A DNA stretch of 64,000 nt from Streptomyces catenulae (lineage in GTDB: Bacteria > Actinomycetota > Actinomycetes > Streptomycetales > Streptomycetaceae), in NCBI RefSeq assembly GCF_000718015.1, contig NZ_JODY01000025.1:28059-92058 (forward strand). The letters are read 5' to 3'. The notes beneath the pieces were generated by a model. That model was not told where the DNA came from. It ran no database searches and saw only the letters and a program-made list of their open reading frames with translations. Within the stretch, counting starts at the first letter, position 1. Every line of letters starts with the position of its first letter. The position numbers were made by a program, and so were the translations under genes. Below are positions 27,714 to 37,482 of this stretch, in pieces.

Positions 27714-27733
27714 CGCTCAAGCGCGCTTGAGCG
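27714..27733. promoter_or_regulatory. Perfect 20-bp palindrome, MerR operator
   Basis: CGCTCAAGCGCGCTTGAGCG is its own reverse complement. CTCAAG/CTTGAG arms are characteristic of MerR-type operators inside long-spacer promoters. It lies between merR-like and MFS genes, 28 bp from the regulator start. Confidence 0.8.
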
Positions 27734-27782
27734 TGGAGCCTGGGGAAACCGTAACCTCCTCCTCGAAGGGCAGGACAGTCCC

Positions 27783-28994
27783 GTGCCGGTCCCCTCCCCC
27801 GCCGCCGCACCCGCCCGGTCCGCGCCCCCGGCCCACGGCGCCCCCACGGCGGGCGCGCTGCTGGTCGTCGGCTTCGTACTGCTGAGTCTGAACACCCGGG
27901 TCGCGTTCGGGCAGATCGGGCCGCTCGCCCCGGTCGTGCGCTTCGGCTCCGCCACCGTCACCGTGCTGGGGCTGCTCCCGCCGCTGTGCATGGGCCTGTT
28001 CGCGCCGCTCGCCCCGCTGGTCCGGCGACGGCTCGGGGAGGAGCGCGGTCTGCTGTGGGCGAGCGTCGTGCTGGTCGCCGGAGCGGTCCTGCGGATGCTC
28101 GGGATGCCGGGGTTGTACGCCGGAACGGTCCTGGTCAGCACCGCCACCGCGGTGGTCAACGTGCTCGTACCGGTCTTCGTCCGGACGCGCTTCCCACACC
28201 GGCACGTCGGCACGATGACGGGCGTCTACGCGCTGTCCATGGGGGTCGGTTCGGCGATCGTCGCGGCCCTGGTCGCGCCCGTCGCCCAGGCGTCCGGCGG
28301 CTCCTGGCGGCTCGCCGTGGGGATCGCGGTCGTCCCGGCGGTCCTCGCCGCCGTGGGCATCGCCCCGCAGGCGCGCGTCCACCGGCCGCGACCCGCCGCC
28401 CCGGCGCCCGGCACCGCGGCGCGCCGCCAAGTGGTCCGCACCCCGCTCGCCTGGAGCCTGACGGCCTTCTTCGGCATCCAGACCCTGGCGTTCTACACGG
28501 CCCTCGCCTGGCTGCCGTCGGTCCTCATCGCCTCCGGCACCGGCCGGACGGCAGCCGGAACCTGCCAGGCGATCTTCATCCTCGGCATCGCCGCCGGAGG
28601 GTTCCTCGCCCCCGTCCTCGCCGCACCCCGCCCCGACCAGCGCCCGCACATCCTGGGCACCGCGCTGGTCAGCGCCACCGGGTTCGCCGGACTGCTGCTC
28701 GCCCCGCACGGGTTCCCGGCACTGTGGGCCGTCGTCCTCGGCATCGGTCTGGGCGCCGGACAGGCCCTCCCGGGCGTCCTCTACGCCCGCCGCGGCACCG
28801 ACCACGACCACGTCACCGCCCTGTCGACCACGGCCCAGACCGGCGGCTACCTCGTCGCCGCCACCGGCCCCGCCCTGACCGCCGCACTCCACACCGCGAC
28901 CGGCTCCTGGGCCGCACCCCTCGCGGCCCTCACCGCGGTCCTGCTGCTCGGCGCCGCCCTCGGGCTGCGGGCAGGCCACGACCCGCGCCGGTGA
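27783..28994 (+). CDS. MFS transporter, CynX/NimT type
   Basis: A 403-aa transporter with about 12 hydrophobic helices. The first helix LLVVGFVLLSLNTRVAFGQIGP and the segment RTRFPHRHVGTMTGVYALSMGVG are typical of the CynX/NimT group (cyanate, 2-nitroimidazole and drug efflux). The GTG at 27783 follows AGGA; upstream codons overlap the operator and have no ribosome binding site. It is controlled by the divergent MerR protein. Its position 2.8 kb from the bes-like genes allows an export or self-resistance role, but that is only a possibility. Confidence 0.9.
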   Translation: MPVPSPAAAPARSAPPAHGAPTAGALLVVGFVLLSLNTRVAFGQIGPLAPVVRFGSATVTVLGLLPPLCMGLFAPLAPLVRRRLGEERGLLWASVVLVAGAVLRMLGMPGLYAGTVLVSTATAVVNVLVPVFVRTRFPHRHVGTMTGVYALSMGVGSAIVAALVAPVAQASGGSWRLAVGIAVVPAVLAAVGIAPQARVHRPRPAAPAPGTAARRQVVRTPLAWSLTAFFGIQTLAFYTALAWLPSVLIASGTGRTAAGTCQAIFILGIAAGGFLAPVLAAPRPDQRPHILGTALVSATGFAGLLLAPHGFPALWAVVLGIGLGAGQALPGVLYARRGTDHDHVTALSTTAQTGGYLVAATGPALTAALHTATGSWAAPLAALTAVLLLGAALGLRAGHDPRR

Positions 28995-29018
28995 CGGGTG
29001 CGCGCCCGCGCACCCCGC

Positions 29019-29450
29019 TCACCCACCCCCTCGCGCCCCCGGATGGAACGCCCGGCTCAGGCTCCAGACGATGAGGAGGTCGAAGACCATCACGATGATG
29101 GACCACACGGGGTAGTACGGGACGAACATGAACTGGGCGATCAGGCTGATGCCCGCGAAGGCGATACCGGCTCCGCGTCCCCAGCCCTTGCCCAGGAGGA
29201 CTCCGATGCCCGCGGTGAGCAGGAGGACGCCGATCACGAGGTGGATCCAGCCCCATGCGGGGAGGTCGAACCGGTAGGCGTACCCGGGCGGGGAGAACAC
29301 GCTGTCCTTGGCGATCCCGGTGGCGCCCTGGAGGACGCTGAGGGCGCCGCTCACGGTGAGGGCCACCCCGGCGAAGACGGCGCCGCCGTGCAGGGCCCAG
29401 TCGCCGCCGTGGGTACTCCGCTGCCGCCCCGTTTCCGGCATTCCTGCCAT
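29019..29450 (-). CDS. Four-helix integral membrane protein (DUF7144-like)
   Basis: A 143-aa protein with four hydrophobic helices: GGAVFAGVALTVSGALSVLQ, GWIHLVIGVLLLTAGIGVLL, AGIAFAGISLIAQFMFVPYY and IIVMVFDLLIVWSL. YYPVWSI between helices 3 and 4 is characteristic of a common Streptomyces family of unknown function. GGGAGG lies before the ATG at 29450. It is convergent with the MFS gene, their stops only 24 bp apart. Confidence 0.88.
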   Translation of the reverse strand: MAGMPETGRQRSTHGGDWALHGGAVFAGVALTVSGALSVLQGATGIAKDSVFSPPGYAYRFDLPAWGWIHLVIGVLLLTAGIGVLLGKGWGRGAGIAFAGISLIAQFMFVPYYPVWSIIVMVFDLLIVWSLSRAFHPGARGGG

Positions 29451-29603
29451 GCCGCTGCCTCCCTGTCCGGCGCGGTCACCGACGCACACGGCCTGTGTGA
29501 GGCGAGCCGCGCTCTTCTCACAGCGTCGCGGCAATCCCCCGCCGCCGCGACCGCAGCCGACCGGCGCGCCCCGGGTGCCGCGGTGCGGGGCGCCGCCCCG
29601 GGG

Positions 29604-29637
29604 ACGGCCCGCCCGGTGCGTGGGGCGGGCGGGCCGT
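29604..29637 (-). terminator. Terminator of the ADP-ribosyltransferase gene
   Basis: ACGGCCCGCCC pairs perfectly with GGGCGGGCCGT around a 12-base loop, 5 bp after the minus-strand stop at 29642. Confidence 0.75.
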
Positions 29638-29641
29638 TCCG

Positions 29642-30370
29642 TCAGGCCGCGGGCGTCGGGGAGTGGCCGAAGTGGGCGTTGGTGCGGCAGCCGAGGTTCT
29701 CGTAGGTGTTGACCTTGGTGCCGGGGTCGGTCCGCACCAGGTGGTACTTGCAGGCGCGCTTGATGTACTCGCCACGGACGCCGCCGGGGAAGTCGATCTC
29801 CTTGTTCCACAGGTACGGCGACTCGTAGCCGTTGCGGTGCGCGGTGGCGTTCACGTCGATGCCGCCGGGGGCCTCGATCTCGTAGACCCAGCCGGTCCTC
29901 GCGGCGCCGTAGGTGGCGAACTTCTCGGCCACCCACTTCTCGCAGCTGGTGCTGAGGTGCGCGGTGTGCTGACCGCCGCCCTTGACGATGTACTCGTTCA
30001 GCGGCGAGAGCTGGTCGCCGCGCGGGGTGAAGCCCTCGTCGAAGATCTGCCGGGTGTTCTCCCGGGTGTCGCCGCGCCACAGGGTCTGGTGGCCGTCGCG
30101 CCACTGCCACCGCTCGCCGTGCTCGGTGCGGTGCACGGCGGGGAAGATGCGGGGCTCGGTGGACGTACGGAACCAGTCGGACGGGCGGAAGCCGTGGACC
30201 GGGCCGCACGGTCCGGTGTCGGGCCCCGCGGCCTTCGCGGGCGCTGCGGCCTTCGCGGGCGCCGTACGGGCGGTGGTCGCGTCGGCGGGGGCGGTGGCGG
30301 TCAGGGAGGCGGCGGCCAGAGCCGTGGCGGAGAGGACGCGCAGAGCGGCCTTCACCATGTGAGAGCCCAT
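29642..30370 (-). CDS. Secreted ADP-ribosyltransferase (scabin/pierisin-like)
   Basis: A 242-aa exported protein. The signal peptide is about 35 residues (MVKAALRVLSATALAAASLT), followed by an Ala/Pro/Lys linker with repeated PAKAA. The catalytic fold has the R-S-E layout: Arg99 in LWRGDTRE, the STS motif at 140-142 in HLSTSCEKW, and Glu191 in the ARTT loop before FPGGV. Where pierisin-type enzymes have Gln-x-Glu, this protein reads Asn189-Lys-Glu191. Such enzymes transfer ADP-ribose from NAD+ to guanine or arginine. Four cysteines (55, 143, 207, 228) can form disulfides. The start may be 30370 or 30358; neither has a good Shine-Dalgarno, but TATAAA lies 30 bp upstream. Confidence 0.85.
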   Translation of the reverse strand: MGSHMVKAALRVLSATALAAASLTATAPADATTARTAPAKAAAPAKAAGPDTGPCGPVHGFRPSDWFRTSTEPRIFPAVHRTEHGERWQWRDGHQTLWRGDTRENTRQIFDEGFTPRGDQLSPLNEYIVKGGGQHTAHLSTSCEKWVAEKFATYGAARTGWVYEIEAPGGIDVNATAHRNGYESPYLWNKEIDFPGGVRGEYIKRACKYHLVRTDPGTKVNTYENLGCRTNAHFGHSPTPAA

Positions 30371-30578
30371 CGGAGGAGGCAACAGGACGGGCCCTTTATA
30401 AGATCCGCGCCTTCCCGCCCGCCGGGAATGCCCTGCCGCATCACCCCCGAGGGCGAACGGCTGTACCCGTGCGCTACCGGGCGGGCCGGGAAACGGCACG
30501 CCCCGGTACGGGGAGGGCCGTTGGCCACCGGAGTGCCCCCGGGCGCCGCGGTGCGGGGCGCCCGGGGGCCGCCGCGTC

Positions 30579-30612
30579 CCGTGCCGCGCCCTTGGGTACG
30601 GGCGCGGTACGG
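30579..30612 (-). terminator. Terminator after the small secreted protein
   Basis: A 13-bp stem with one mismatch (CCGTGCCGCGCCC against GGGCGCGGTACGG) and an 8-base loop, 13 bp beyond the minus-strand stop at 30626. Confidence 0.65.
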
Positions 30613-30625
30613 GCCACCGGGTGCG

Positions 30626-30928
30626 TCAGGCCGAGAACGAGCCCGCGCCGCCCGGTACGTGGATGCCGTGGTCGGGCAGGACGGCCACCGACGGGCCCAC
30701 GCAGAACGGGTTCCCGTACACCTTCACCGGGTGGTCCGTCCGGTTCGCCAGCACATGGGCGAGGGTGGGCAGCTGTCGGCAGCCCTCGGGGTCGCGGTAG
30801 ACGTCGAGGGGCTGGGCCTCGGTGGAGAAGACCACCACCTCCCCCGACGCCGGCTCGGTCGCGGACGCGGGAACCGCCGACCCCAGCGTCGCTGCCGCCG
30901 CCACCAGGCACACCGTGATTGCTCGCAT
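30626..30928 (-). CDS. Small secreted protein of unknown function
   Basis: A 100-aa protein with a signal peptide (MRAITVCLVAAAATLGSAVP, cleavage likely after ASA at about 23). The mature part has two cysteines (EGCRQL, PFCVGP) and the ending HVPGGAGSFSA. Small exported proteins with an NRTDHPVKVYGNPFC-type core are widespread in Streptomyces and look like a single beta-crystallin-type domain, but no function is assigned. GAAGGAAG precedes the ATG. Confidence 0.8.
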   Translation of the reverse strand: MRAITVCLVAAAATLGSAVPASATEPASGEVVVFSTEAQPLDVYRDPEGCRQLPTLAHVLANRTDHPVKVYGNPFCVGPSVAVLPDHGIHVPGGAGSFSA

Positions 30929-31104
30929 GATCTTCCTTCAGACATGTGCCCCGCTTCGTACGCGGGCTCGCGCCAGCTCTATCGCGCACATCGCCTCAAC
31001 TGAGGGGCGTACCAGGCCCGTTCACCCGATCCGGGGGCGCCGGTCGGCCTCCGCGGTGCGGCTTCGAGGGGGCGTGCGGGCGGGATCGTGCGCCTGTACG
31101 GGAC

Positions 31105-33423
31105 TCATGCGCGCTTGTAGTAGTAGCCGCTGCCGCTGGCCGCGCCGACGTTGTGCCGGAGACCGCTGCCGTTGACGGTGAAGTACGAGGCGTCGAGGGT
31201 GTCGGTGCAGTATCCGGGGTTCGGTCCGACGCGTTCGGCGACGCCGACGTTGATCCGGCTGCCGGTCCGGGAGGTCACCCGGCCCTCGTACAGGCAGCTG
31301 TTGTACGGGAAGTTGCTCAGGCTCACGGTGCCGGAGCGGGAGATCCGGACGGTGCCGGGCTGCCCGGGGTTGTACGGGTCGCCGAAGGCCCAGTTGCCGA
31401 CGAAGGGCGCGGGGACGGCGCCGCCCTCGGAGCCGCCGGTGGATCCGGAGCCGCCGGACGTGCCGCCGCCGGACGTGCCGCCGCCCCCGGACGCGCCGGA
31501 CGCACCGCCGCCCCCGGAGCCGCCGCCCGCCGAGGTGCCCGCGCCCGCCGGGGAGCCCGAACCGCCCTGCGCGTCGCGGCCGTTGCGCCCGTCCCGGCCG
31601 TCCTTCCCGTCGGCGCCCCCCTTCGTACCGCCGTCTTTGCCACCGTCCTCGCCGTCGCCCTTGCCGTCGTCGTCCTTGCCGTGGGGTGCCCCGGAGCCTT
31701 TGCCGTGGCCGGACGGTGTGCCGCTCGGCGCGGACGGGACCGGGGCGGTCGTGTGCGGCGCAGCGGCCGTGGGCGGGGGCGTGGCGGGGCGGCTGAACGG
31801 CTGGAGCACGGCGAACGTTCCGCCACCCACCGCCAGGACCAACACCACGGGCACGGAAACGGCCCACGGCCGACGCCGCCGCTCCGGGGCGGTTTTCTCT
31901 CCGGCAGCCTTCCTGTCCGTTCCGGCGGTGGGGGTCGCGGTGCCGTCGGCCGGATGGGGTTTCTTGTCGGCAGCCTTCCTGTTCATCCCGGGGGCGGGAG
32001 CCGCGACGCCGTCTGCCGGACCGGGTTTCCTGTCGGCAGCCTCCCTGTCCATTTCCCCGGCGGGAGTCGCGATGCCGCCTGCCGCACCGGGTTTCCTGTC
32101 GGCAGCCTCCCTGTCCGTTTCCCCGGCGGGAGCCGCTGCGCCCTCCACCGCGCGGTCCCCCACCGGCCCCTGGCCCTCTTCCGGCGGCTCCCCCGCCGTC
32201 GACGCGTCCGGCGGGCCGGGGGCGGCTGCCTCCGGGCGCAGTCCGACGGTTTCCCGGTCCGGGGACTTCTCCCGTACCGGTGTCGCCTCCGCGTCCAGCA
32301 GTTGGGCCGATCGGCGGGCGAGGCGGCCCAGCACCTCCGGTGGCAACCACGACGCCCCGGGCGCGGGACGGGACGCGGAACCGGGACCGCCGCCGGGGCG
32401 GAAGCCGGAGCCGGAGGCGGAACCCGAAGCGGAACCGGAACGGGGGTCCGGGCCGGAGCCGGGACTTTCGCCGGGAAGAGGGGCGGAGCGGGGGTCGGCG
32501 GCACCCCCGCCATCGGCCGCCCCCTCCGCCAACAGCTGGGCCACAGAAGGCCGTTGACGGACATCCTTCGTCAGGCAGCGGCCGATCAGTCGCCGCAGCC
32601 CGGCGTCGTGGACCTCGTCCAGATCGGGGTCGTTCTCGACGATGTGGAACATCACCGCGTGCTGGTTGCCGACGCCGCGGCCGAACGGGAGGGCGCCGGT
32701 GGCCGCGTACGTCAGGACGCAGCCGAGGGTGAAGACGTCGCTCCCGGGGCCCGCGGGGTCGCCGAGGATCTGTTCCGGGGACATGAAGCCCGGGGAGCCG
32801 ATCACCATGCCGGTGCTGGTCAGCAGGGATTCGACGGAGGTGCCGACGGCGCGGGCGATACCGAAGTCGATGACCTTGGGGGCGTCGGCGGTGAGCATGA
32901 CGTTGGACGGTTTGAGGTCGCGGTGGACGATGCCCGCGCTGTGGATGTCGTCCAGCGCGTGCAGCAGTCCGTCGGCGAGGGCGCGCACCGACGCGGCGGG
33001 CAGGGCCCCGTGGACCCGGACGACCTGGTCGAGGGAGAGCCCGGGGACGTAGCCGGTGGCGACCCAGGGGAGCGGTTCGTCGGGGGCGGCGTCCAGTACG
33101 GGGGCGGTGTAGCGCGCGTCGACGCGGCGCGCCGCGTGGATCTCGCGGCGGAAGCGGGCGCGGAACTGCGGGTCCGCGACGTGTTCCTCGTGGACGACCT
33201 TGACCGCGACGGTGCGGCCCGCGGCGGAGCGGGCGAGGTAGACGCGGCCCATGCCTCCGGCGCCGAGCCTGCCGAGCAGCAGGTAGGGGCCGATGCGGGC
33301 GGGGTCGGCGGCGGTCAGCGGGGTGAGTCCGTCGTCGTTGCCGACGCTTTCGTCGTTGCCGACGCCTTCGTCGTTGCCGACGCCCTCGCCGTCCTCGTGC
33401 GCGCCGTTGTGGACGTCGGTCAT
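31105..33423 (-). CDS. Eukaryotic-type Ser/Thr protein kinase with extracellular sensor region
   Basis: A 772-aa membrane kinase. The kinase domain (about 45-305) has the P-loop GAGGMGRV, Lys75 in AVKVV, the catalytic loop HRDLKPSN (Asp169), DFG at 186-188 and GSPGFMSPEQ. A cytoplasmic juxtamembrane region of about 230 residues includes four 22-residue repeats (core DREAADRKPG). One transmembrane helix (WAVSVPVVLVLAVGGGTFAV) leads to an outside linker of Gly, Ser and Lys/Asp and a C-terminal domain of about 95 residues (FVGNWAFGDPYNPGQPG...) with two cysteines. It lacks PASTA repeats. Near the N-terminus GVGNDE is repeated three times (18-bp DNA repeat, about 33337-33390). The start at ATG 33423 lacks a strong ribosome binding site. 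Confidence 0.92.
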   Translation of the reverse strand: MTDVHNGAHEDGEGVGNDEGVGNDESVGNDDGLTPLTAADPARIGPYLLLGRLGAGGMGRVYLARSAAGRTVAVKVVHEEHVADPQFRARFRREIHAARRVDARYTAPVLDAAPDEPLPWVATGYVPGLSLDQVVRVHGALPAASVRALADGLLHALDDIHSAGIVHRDLKPSNVMLTADAPKVIDFGIARAVGTSVESLLTSTGMVIGSPGFMSPEQILGDPAGPGSDVFTLGCVLTYAATGALPFGRGVGNQHAVMFHIVENDPDLDEVHDAGLRRLIGRCLTKDVRQRPSVAQLLAEGAADGGGAADPRSAPLPGESPGSGPDPRSGSASGSASGSGFRPGGGPGSASRPAPGASWLPPEVLGRLARRSAQLLDAEATPVREKSPDRETVGLRPEAAAPGPPDASTAGEPPEEGQGPVGDRAVEGAAAPAGETDREAADRKPGAAGGIATPAGEMDREAADRKPGPADGVAAPAPGMNRKAADKKPHPADGTATPTAGTDRKAAGEKTAPERRRRPWAVSVPVVLVLAVGGGTFAVLQPFSRPATPPPTAAAPHTTAPVPSAPSGTPSGHGKGSGAPHGKDDDGKGDGEDGGKDGGTKGGADGKDGRDGRNGRDAQGGSGSPAGAGTSAGGGSGGGGASGASGGGGTSGGGTSGGSGSTGGSEGGAVPAPFVGNWAFGDPYNPGQPGTVRISRSGTVSLSNFPYNSCLYEGRVTSRTGSRINVGVAERVGPNPGYCTDTLDASYFTVNGSGLRHNVGAASGSGYYYKRA
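31891..32154 (-). repeat. Four 66-bp tandem repeats inside the kinase gene
   Basis: Copies begin near 31891, 31957, 32023 and 32089, recognised by a GGTTTCCTGTCGGCAGCC-like block. The period is 22 codons, so the frame is kept. The two right-hand copies are nearly identical, pointing to recent duplication. Confidence 0.85.
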
Positions 33424-33647
33424 GGCCGTGTGATCCCCCGGGTCGTCCCCGCCGCCGGATCGGTGGGGAGAGGTCGTCGTTGAGCGGTGGAGCGGGGACG
33501 TCCGCGGCGTACCGAGGTGGTCCGCACGCTCCCGCCGCGGCCCGGCGGACGGGCAGGAACGTGCGGCACGGCCCGGGGGCCCGGTGCGGACGCCGGGCCC
33601 CCCGCCGCGCTGCGTCCGCACACCGCAGTGTGGAGCACGCGCCGACT

Positions 33648-33679
33648 TTCCGGAATAACTTCCGGAAAAAATTCTAGAA
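33648..33679. promoter_or_regulatory. Palindrome cluster upstream of TetR gene
   Basis: TTCCGGAA occurs at 33648-33655 and 33660-33667, 12 bp apart, followed by TTCTAGAA at 33672-33679. All three are perfect 8-bp palindromes in an AT-rich patch about 70 bp before the TetR start. A self-bound operator is likely, also available to the divergent kinase gene. Confidence 0.55.
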
Positions 33680-33749
33680 AATTCTCCTATGCTGGTCCGC
33701 GAGGTGCCCGCGGGGCGCCGGACCCCGAACCGGGAGCGAGGCGACGGCG

Positions 33750-34340
33750 ATGAGCCCGAAGCAGCAACGCGGCGCGGCCACCGCCGCGCAGGTCCTCGAC
33801 CGCGCGCTGGAGATCTACGCGGCGGACGGCGAAGCCGGTCTCACGCTGGGCGCGATCACCGCGGCCAGCGGCGTCAGCGCGGGCAGCATCTACCACCACT
33901 TCGGCAGCCTGCCGGGCGTCCTGACCGCGCTGGCGCAGCGCTGGCTGGCCCGGCTGCTGACGGAGCTGACCGCCGCGCTGGAGCAGGTGCCGGACGCGCG
34001 CTCCGGCGTCCGGGCGGTGGTCCGGGTCTATCTCCGCTTCGTCCAGGAACACCCGGACGCGTCCCGGCTGATGCACTCGGCCCCCGTGGACCGCGAGGCG
34101 ATGGCGCGCGCCCCGCAGCTCCGCGGCTCCCAGGAGGCCCGCCTCGCCCCGCTCGCCGCCTGGCTCCACGCCCATCAGCAGGCCGGTGAACTGGCCGAAC
34201 TCCCGCTCCCCGTCCTCGAATCCCTGATCCTGGGCCCGATCACCGCCGTCGCCCGCCGCTGGCTCTCCCTGGGCGACGTCGACCTGGACACGGCCGTACG
34301 GGAGATGCCGGAACGGATCTGGCGGTCGGTGAGCGCGTAG
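33750..34340 (+). CDS. TetR family transcriptional regulator
   Basis: A 196-aa regulator. The N-terminal helix-turn-helix reads AGLTLGAITAASGVSAGSIY with HHFGS following. The ligand domain (about 70-195) is variable and gives no hint of the effector. The ATG at 33750 has GAGCGAGGCGACGGCG upstream, with a weak GAGG. It is divergent from the kinase gene; the AT-rich palindrome cluster lies between. No enzyme or transporter follows it, so the regulon is unclear. Confidence 0.9.
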   Translation: MSPKQQRGAATAAQVLDRALEIYAADGEAGLTLGAITAASGVSAGSIYHHFGSLPGVLTALAQRWLARLLTELTAALEQVPDARSGVRAVVRVYLRFVQEHPDASRLMHSAPVDREAMARAPQLRGSQEARLAPLAAWLHAHQQAGELAELPLPVLESLILGPITAVARRWLSLGDVDLDTAVREMPERIWRSVSA

Positions 34341-34494
34341 CCGTACGGGGCGTCAACTCCCTTGGCATGGCTGCCAGTTGGGAGCGGGTGCGGTTGGGGA
34401 GAGGGTGCGGTGCCGCGCCGGACCTCTCCGGTACAAGGGGAACCGTCAACCCGCGCCGCCGCTCGCCGAGGAGTAGCCGCCGGGCCCCGGAACG

Positions 34495-34534
34495 CGCCCG
34501 GGCCCCGCGGACCGGAGTCCGCGGGGCCCGGGCG
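34495..34534. terminator. Strong bidirectional hairpin between TetR and argG
   Basis: An 18-bp perfect GC-rich stem with the 4-base loop CGGA lies 24 bp from the argG stop, between convergent genes. Confidence 0.82.
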
Positions 34535-34557
34535 GGCGGGGAGTACCCCGGTGCCGC

Positions 34558-36038
<1,481 letters not shown>

Positions 36039-36163
36039 GCCTCGCCTCCGGCACCTCACCCCAATGCCTCCCCTGGCGCCTCTGACCTGCGACAACGCGA
36101 CCGCCCGCCGACCGGACGGTTCCGGGCGACGGGCGGTACGACGGTGCGGCGGCGGTGCGGCGG

Positions 36164-36667
36164 TCAGTCCCGACCGCGGCGGAACGCCTTGCGGATGAAG
36201 TGGACGATCAGCCAGATCACCAGCACCACGACGAGCAGGAAGACCACGAAGAGCACGATCAGGAAGATGCCCAGCTTCTTGAAGAAGCCCTTCTTCTTTT
36301 TCCCGGACTTCGCGTGGGTGTAGTGCACCTTCTTGATCTTCGACGCGGTGACGACGGTGCCGTGCCCCGCCTCCCCGGCCGTGGCCGCAACGGCCGGACG
36401 CGACGAACCGGCGGCAGCCGCACCGGACTTCGCCCCGGCCACGGCCGCCTCCGCGTGGTGCGCGACGACCGCGGCCGGACGCGCCACGGCGGCGGTCGCG
36501 GGCGCGGCGGCCGCGCCCAGCAGGCCGAAGAGCAGTGCGAGCACCGTCGCGGCCCGCCGCCGGGCGCTGCGCGAACTTCCCTGACGGAGTACGGAGTTAC
36601 CGGCCTGCGCGGCAGCCGTCCCCCCGGCCGCACCGGCTCCCGGTGCGCGGCGTATGTCCCTGTCCAT
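36164..36667 (-). CDS. Single-pass membrane protein with basic C-terminus
   Basis: A 167-aa protein. After a basic start there is a hydrophobic stretch (about 40-65, VLALLFGLLGAAAAPATAAV), an Ala-rich middle, a Lys-rich segment SKIKKVHYTHAKSGKKKKGF, and a strong C-terminal membrane helix LGIFLIVLFVVFLLVVVLVI ending IVHFIRKAFRRGRD. GAGGGGGA precedes the ATG at 36667; longer upstream frames are shadow. It is upstream of and co-oriented with argG, 161 bp from that gene's start. Function unknown. Confidence 0.75.
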   Translation of the reverse strand: MDRDIRRAPGAGAAGGTAAAQAGNSVLRQGSSRSARRRAATVLALLFGLLGAAAAPATAAVARPAAVVAHHAEAAVAGAKSGAAAAGSSRPAVAATAGEAGHGTVVTASKIKKVHYTHAKSGKKKKGFFKKLGIFLIVLFVVFLLVVVLVIWLIVHFIRKAFRRGRD

Positions 36668-37259
36668 GTGTGATCCCCCTCGGGCGTGCGTCGGACGCTG
36701 TACCGCGACCGGAGACCGTCCGCGGCGTACGCCATTATCGGCGGCGCGGACACCCGCTCGGCCCCACGCGCACGCACCGTACCGCCCGGCGCCGCGCACC
36801 CGTGAAGAGCGGACCGCACGGGGCGACGCCCGGAGAAGAGCCCGTGGAGAGAGAAGAAGCCCGGGAGAGAAGAAGCCCTGGGGAAAAGAAAGAGGAGGGG
36901 GAAGCGGCCGGGCGGGGGGTTGCCGGTCGCTTCCCCGAGGGGCCGGGCCTCCGAGTCCGCGCCGCGATCGGGGGAAGACGCGGCATGGACCCCGCAGTGA
37001 GGCCCGACCCCGCCCCGGGGCTCCTGCCGGACCTCCGGGGCGTACCTCCATGCTGCCCCCGCGGGACGCCCCCGTGGCGCGCCAAAGGGCCTGCGTCGGC
37101 AGGGCTTTGGTCCCGTTTACGCGGGACGGGCGGAGCCCCGGGCGGCCGGGGTCCGGGCCGCCGAACCGCCTTCCGCCCGGTGCGCCGGGCCCCGGAGTGG
37201 TTACACTCGCCCGGTCGCACAGGGGAGCGGGCAGCACTGCCCAGGGGGAGACGGGTTCG
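36668..37259. other. Gene-free stretch with a polypurine tract
   Basis: 36820-36905 is almost pure purine on the plus strand, including two copies of GAGAGAAGAAGCCC (36849-36862, 36865-36878). Such tracts can form triplex DNA. The rest is GC-rich and contains only shadow frames. The right end should hold the promoter of the small membrane gene. Confidence 0.5.
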
Positions 37260-37424
37260 ATGGCGCAGGCGAGAAAGATCGCGATGTACGTGCTCATCGT
37301 CTTCGTGCTCTACACGATCGTCACCTCCCCCGACCGGGCCGGTGACCTGGTGAAGATAGGCTTCGAAGGTGTCTCGTCCGCCGCGAAGGGCGTCGGCGAG
37401 TTCATGACGCAGCTGGTCAGCTGA
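37260..37424 (+). CDS. 54-aa membrane peptide, conserved in Streptomyces
   Basis: A 54-aa protein with one N-terminal transmembrane helix (IAMYVLIVFVLYTIVTSP) followed by an amphipathic segment VKIGFEGVSSAAKGVGEFM. GGGGGAGACGGG lies upstream of the ATG. It belongs to a small Streptomyces family of unknown function that I recall by its ARKI-MYVL start. The Dabb gene follows 58 bp later. It is the first gene of the conserved block to the right of the presumed island. Confidence 0.8.
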   Translation: MAQARKIAMYVLIVFVLYTIVTSPDRAGDLVKIGFEGVSSAAKGVGEFMTQLVS

Positions 37425-37482
37425 CCGCCCCCGGCCCCGCCGCGCGGTCCGGCCAGGCACCGCCCGCCGCACGGAGGTCCCA

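Noticed and set aside
30946..33483. An 845-codon plus-strand frame opposite the Ser/Thr kinase
   Set aside because: Low-complexity Gly/Arg/Ala sequence; all kinase motifs are on the minus strand.
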